Under the pieces are notes generated by a model. The model was not told where the DNA came from. It worked only from the letters and a program-made list of their open reading frames with translations, and made no database searches. From Porphyridium purpureum (Eukaryota > Rhodophyta > Bangiophyceae > Porphyridiales > Porphyridiaceae), in contig VRMN01000007.1 of NCBI GenBank assembly GCA_008690995.1, positions 682,001 through 746,000 on the forward strand: 64,000 bases of DNA. Direction: 5' to 3'. The position numbers and the translations under genes were made by a program. Below, in pieces: positions 62,210 through 64,000 of this stretch (position 1 is the stretch's first letter; the number at the start of each line of letters is the position of its first letter).

Positions 62210-63019
62210 CTATTCTGGACCCATTTCCTCGTCGACTTCGGGAATGGAAAAGAGATCTGGCTTCAGGAGCCGCGACTTGACTACGCGAGGCTTGAATCGC
62301 ATCCAAAGGCTGCCAACGTGTGTGTCCAAATGTTCTTCATCGCAGCAGTTCTGCTGCGATGAAGAGCAAGAGGTCGTGTCGAAAGAGACAGACGAAGTTA
62401 AGCGTAGATTGTCAAGGCTGCCACTGTCTTGGCGGGGCCCCCTCAATGTCCGTCTGGCGAGAAGACCGTTTCCTTTGCGCGGCATCCCAGACTCCGTGAT
62501 ATCCGGCGTTCCATGTCCCAGGCTCAATCGCGAGTGCACGCAAGTGCGGCGGTGATTATGAGATATTTCTCCTTCACTGCTGAGGGAAGACATCCACTGT
62601 GATTGAGAACGACGCATCAGCGGAGCTGTGTCAAAGACTTCACTGGGCAGCGACGAGCCTAGCTGCACAGTGTCTTCCCGACGCATGTGATTGAAATGCT
62701 CCGACTCGCGCCTGCGAGCGGATTCGTCCATTTCCGCGGTCGGAAAGGGCTGTGAGGCCCGCGGCGTATTCATCCTCGGACAGTCCGTCAGTCCACGCGG
62801 CGGACTTATGGGAGTACTCGCGAAGCCTTTCAGTACCTCACGTGGCGACAGCGCGTGCAGGGCGCCGTGCGCTCTCGCAATCGCCGAGCTTGGAGAGAAC
62901 GCAACCCTCGATGGCGAGATGGCTTCACGCGTGGGAACCGCCTGGGCGCTCCTGTCTCGCAAAGGCGTGGCCCGTGCCGCCGAACGCGTTTCACACGAGG
63001 TGGGAGCCGCGAGCTCCAT
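62210..63019 (-). CDS. hypothetical 269-aa Ser-rich protein
   Basis: ATG at 63019, stop at 62210. The product is disordered and basic with repeated LSPREVLKG, PSPSS and RRSQSQ type phosphorylation-prone sites, and has a Cys/Ser patch (TTSCSSSQQNCCDEEH) near residue 215. It ends KSRLLKPDLFSIPEVDEEMGPE, similar in style to the C-terminal half of the protein encoded at 60234-60746. No domain or targeting signal is recognised. Third-position bias is good in the 5' half. Confidence 0.5.
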   Translation of the reverse strand: MELAAPTSCETRSAARATPLRDRSAQAVPTREAISPSRVAFSPSSAIARAHGALHALSPREVLKGFASTPISPPRGLTDCPRMNTPRASQPFPTAEMDESARRRESEHFNHMRREDTVQLGSSLPSEVFDTAPLMRRSQSQWMSSLSSEGEISHNHRRTCVHSRLSLGHGTPDITESGMPRKGNGLLARRTLRGPRQDSGSLDNLRLTSSVSFDTTSCSSSQQNCCDEEHLDTHVGSLWMRFKPRVVKSRLLKPDLFSIPEVDEEMGPE

Positions 63020-64000
63020 CTCGTGCTTTATTGTTGCCGTGGCACCCCGCGTGGCGCCTCGAAAATGGACCGGAAGATCAAAGCCCGCCCTTTTGTACGG
63101 TTCCGCGCTCGTCCCTCCCAGCTGCGCGCTACCACCGGACGTGCGGTAAATGCTTCAAAGCGTGTCGCTTGAAGCTTCAGCACACATGTCTCCAAGCTGT
63201 TCCGCTTTACCGCGAAATGGTTTTGTGATTCCCTCCGTCTTTTGTGGGTCTATCACCCGTTGTAAGGAGGACATGATCTGGTGGAACGAGCGGCAAATAG
63301 TGATAACGGACGAGAGTCTTCATTGAATGGTCCACAGCCAACCGACAGTCAGACCGTCCGTCAATCAGGTGAAAAAGTTGATGATATTTTCTCCTTTTGC
63401 CGCACACCACCGCACAACACCAATAATTAACTGCGCGAACCGCGCGAAAGGAACTCGGTTGCCACGTTGGCCATGCCGCCCAACAGGCATGAGTCAGCAG
63501 CAGCCGCCCGCATCGGGTCACGTTCCCCGGTAACGGCAGGCGGGAAACCGAGGTCAGAAGTACAGCGAGGAGGTACCGCGACGTCAACTCGTCGACTTTG
63601 CGCCGATGAGCGCGAGTGAGCCGCGCTGCATATTATGTGCTTGCTTTGGTTCGTGCAGAGTGAGGTGGAACAAGAATGATTGAGCGCGATGATGGCGTGG
63701 ATGGACGGGCGCGTGTGGGGCAAGATGAGAGAGTGTGGATCCGCACGACGGTGAGATTCACCCGGCGGAGGCCATGAATCATCCACCACCGATGGTGCGT
63801 CGGCGGCCGTAACGGCGCGGAGCGCGTCGCGCTTGCGGCGGTGCGAATAGATTGGACAACGAGAATGGCGTGCCACCGGATTGACCGCCGCGCGCCGCGT
63901 CTGACGGCCGTGCGCGACGGGCAGCCGCATTGAGCGGCCATGGCGCATTTCTGCGGATCGCATCATTCACGTATCGATGAGCGCGTCATCCGCGCCATGA
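63020..64000. other. intergenic region at the window edge
   Basis: A minus-strand frame (63966-63427) is open but lacks domain evidence and has poor codon bias; I do not call it. The start of another gene may lie beyond the window. Confidence 0.35.

Overview
This is nuclear DNA from a eukaryote. It carries cytosolic ribosome-assembly factors (UTP23, UTP13), an RNA polymerase I/III subunit, MetAP2, Golgi glycosyltransferases, organelle-targeted bL12 and ERA, Tc1/mariner transposons and copia-type retroelement relics. Almost every recognisable gene is one uninterrupted frame with strong G/C preference at third codon positions. Genes sit in compact islands separated by AT-richer, repeat-bearing gaps of 1.5-5 kb. 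Intron poverty, many type II Golgi glycosyltransferases and a sulfotransferase-like relic would suit a unicellular red alga of the Porphyridium kind, but that is inference only. Starts were set at the first suitable ATG, because several open frames extend upstream without one.

Layout. 1-6.8 kb: PPP4R1-like HEAT protein with a CaaX end; two head-to-head pairs with almost touching start codons (unknown/UTP23 and Nudix/HIU hydrolase); MetAP2. 6.8-14.7 kb: repeat-rich gap with a copia pol relic, a solo LTR nested in it, a second solo LTR, and a complete Tc1-type transposon. 14.7-18.1 kb: RPAC2/AC19, a small membrane protein, and an OSR1/WNK-CCT-like plus ankyrin protein. 18.1-21.5 kb: gap. 21.5-25.2 kb: double OsmC-like protein, SLC35-type nucleotide-sugar transporter, an ATG-less small frame. 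25.2-27.9 kb: gap with a second copy of the nested solo LTR. 27.9-34.6 kb: bL12m, TVP23, a NSUN/RsmB-like protein lacking both catalytic cysteines, an unknown type II membrane protein, and an O-fucosyltransferase-like protein. 34.6-41.6 kb: gap with an orphan cysteine-rich frame, an LTR-like repeat and a sulfotransferase-like relic. 41.6-46.5 kb: duplicated O-fucosyltransferase-like gene with a fragment of its former neighbour, small unknown frames, a methyltransferase. 48.4-53.7 kb: GT61-type glycosyltransferase, a young-looking Tc1 element with 120-bp inverted repeats, a disordered protein. 54-64 kb: UTP13, organellar ERA GTPase, three unknown frames, a (CA)31 tract.

Two functional themes recur. 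One is ribosome production and translation (UTP23, RPAC2, NSUN-like, bL12m, UTP13, ERA, MetAP2). The other is Golgi glycan assembly (nucleotide-sugar transporter, TVP23, two FucT-like proteins, GT61, sulfotransferase relic), concentrated between 23 and 50 kb. Two short motifs, CTGTAC/GTACAG and CCGATAAGCC, recur in several 5' flanks and are candidate promoter elements.
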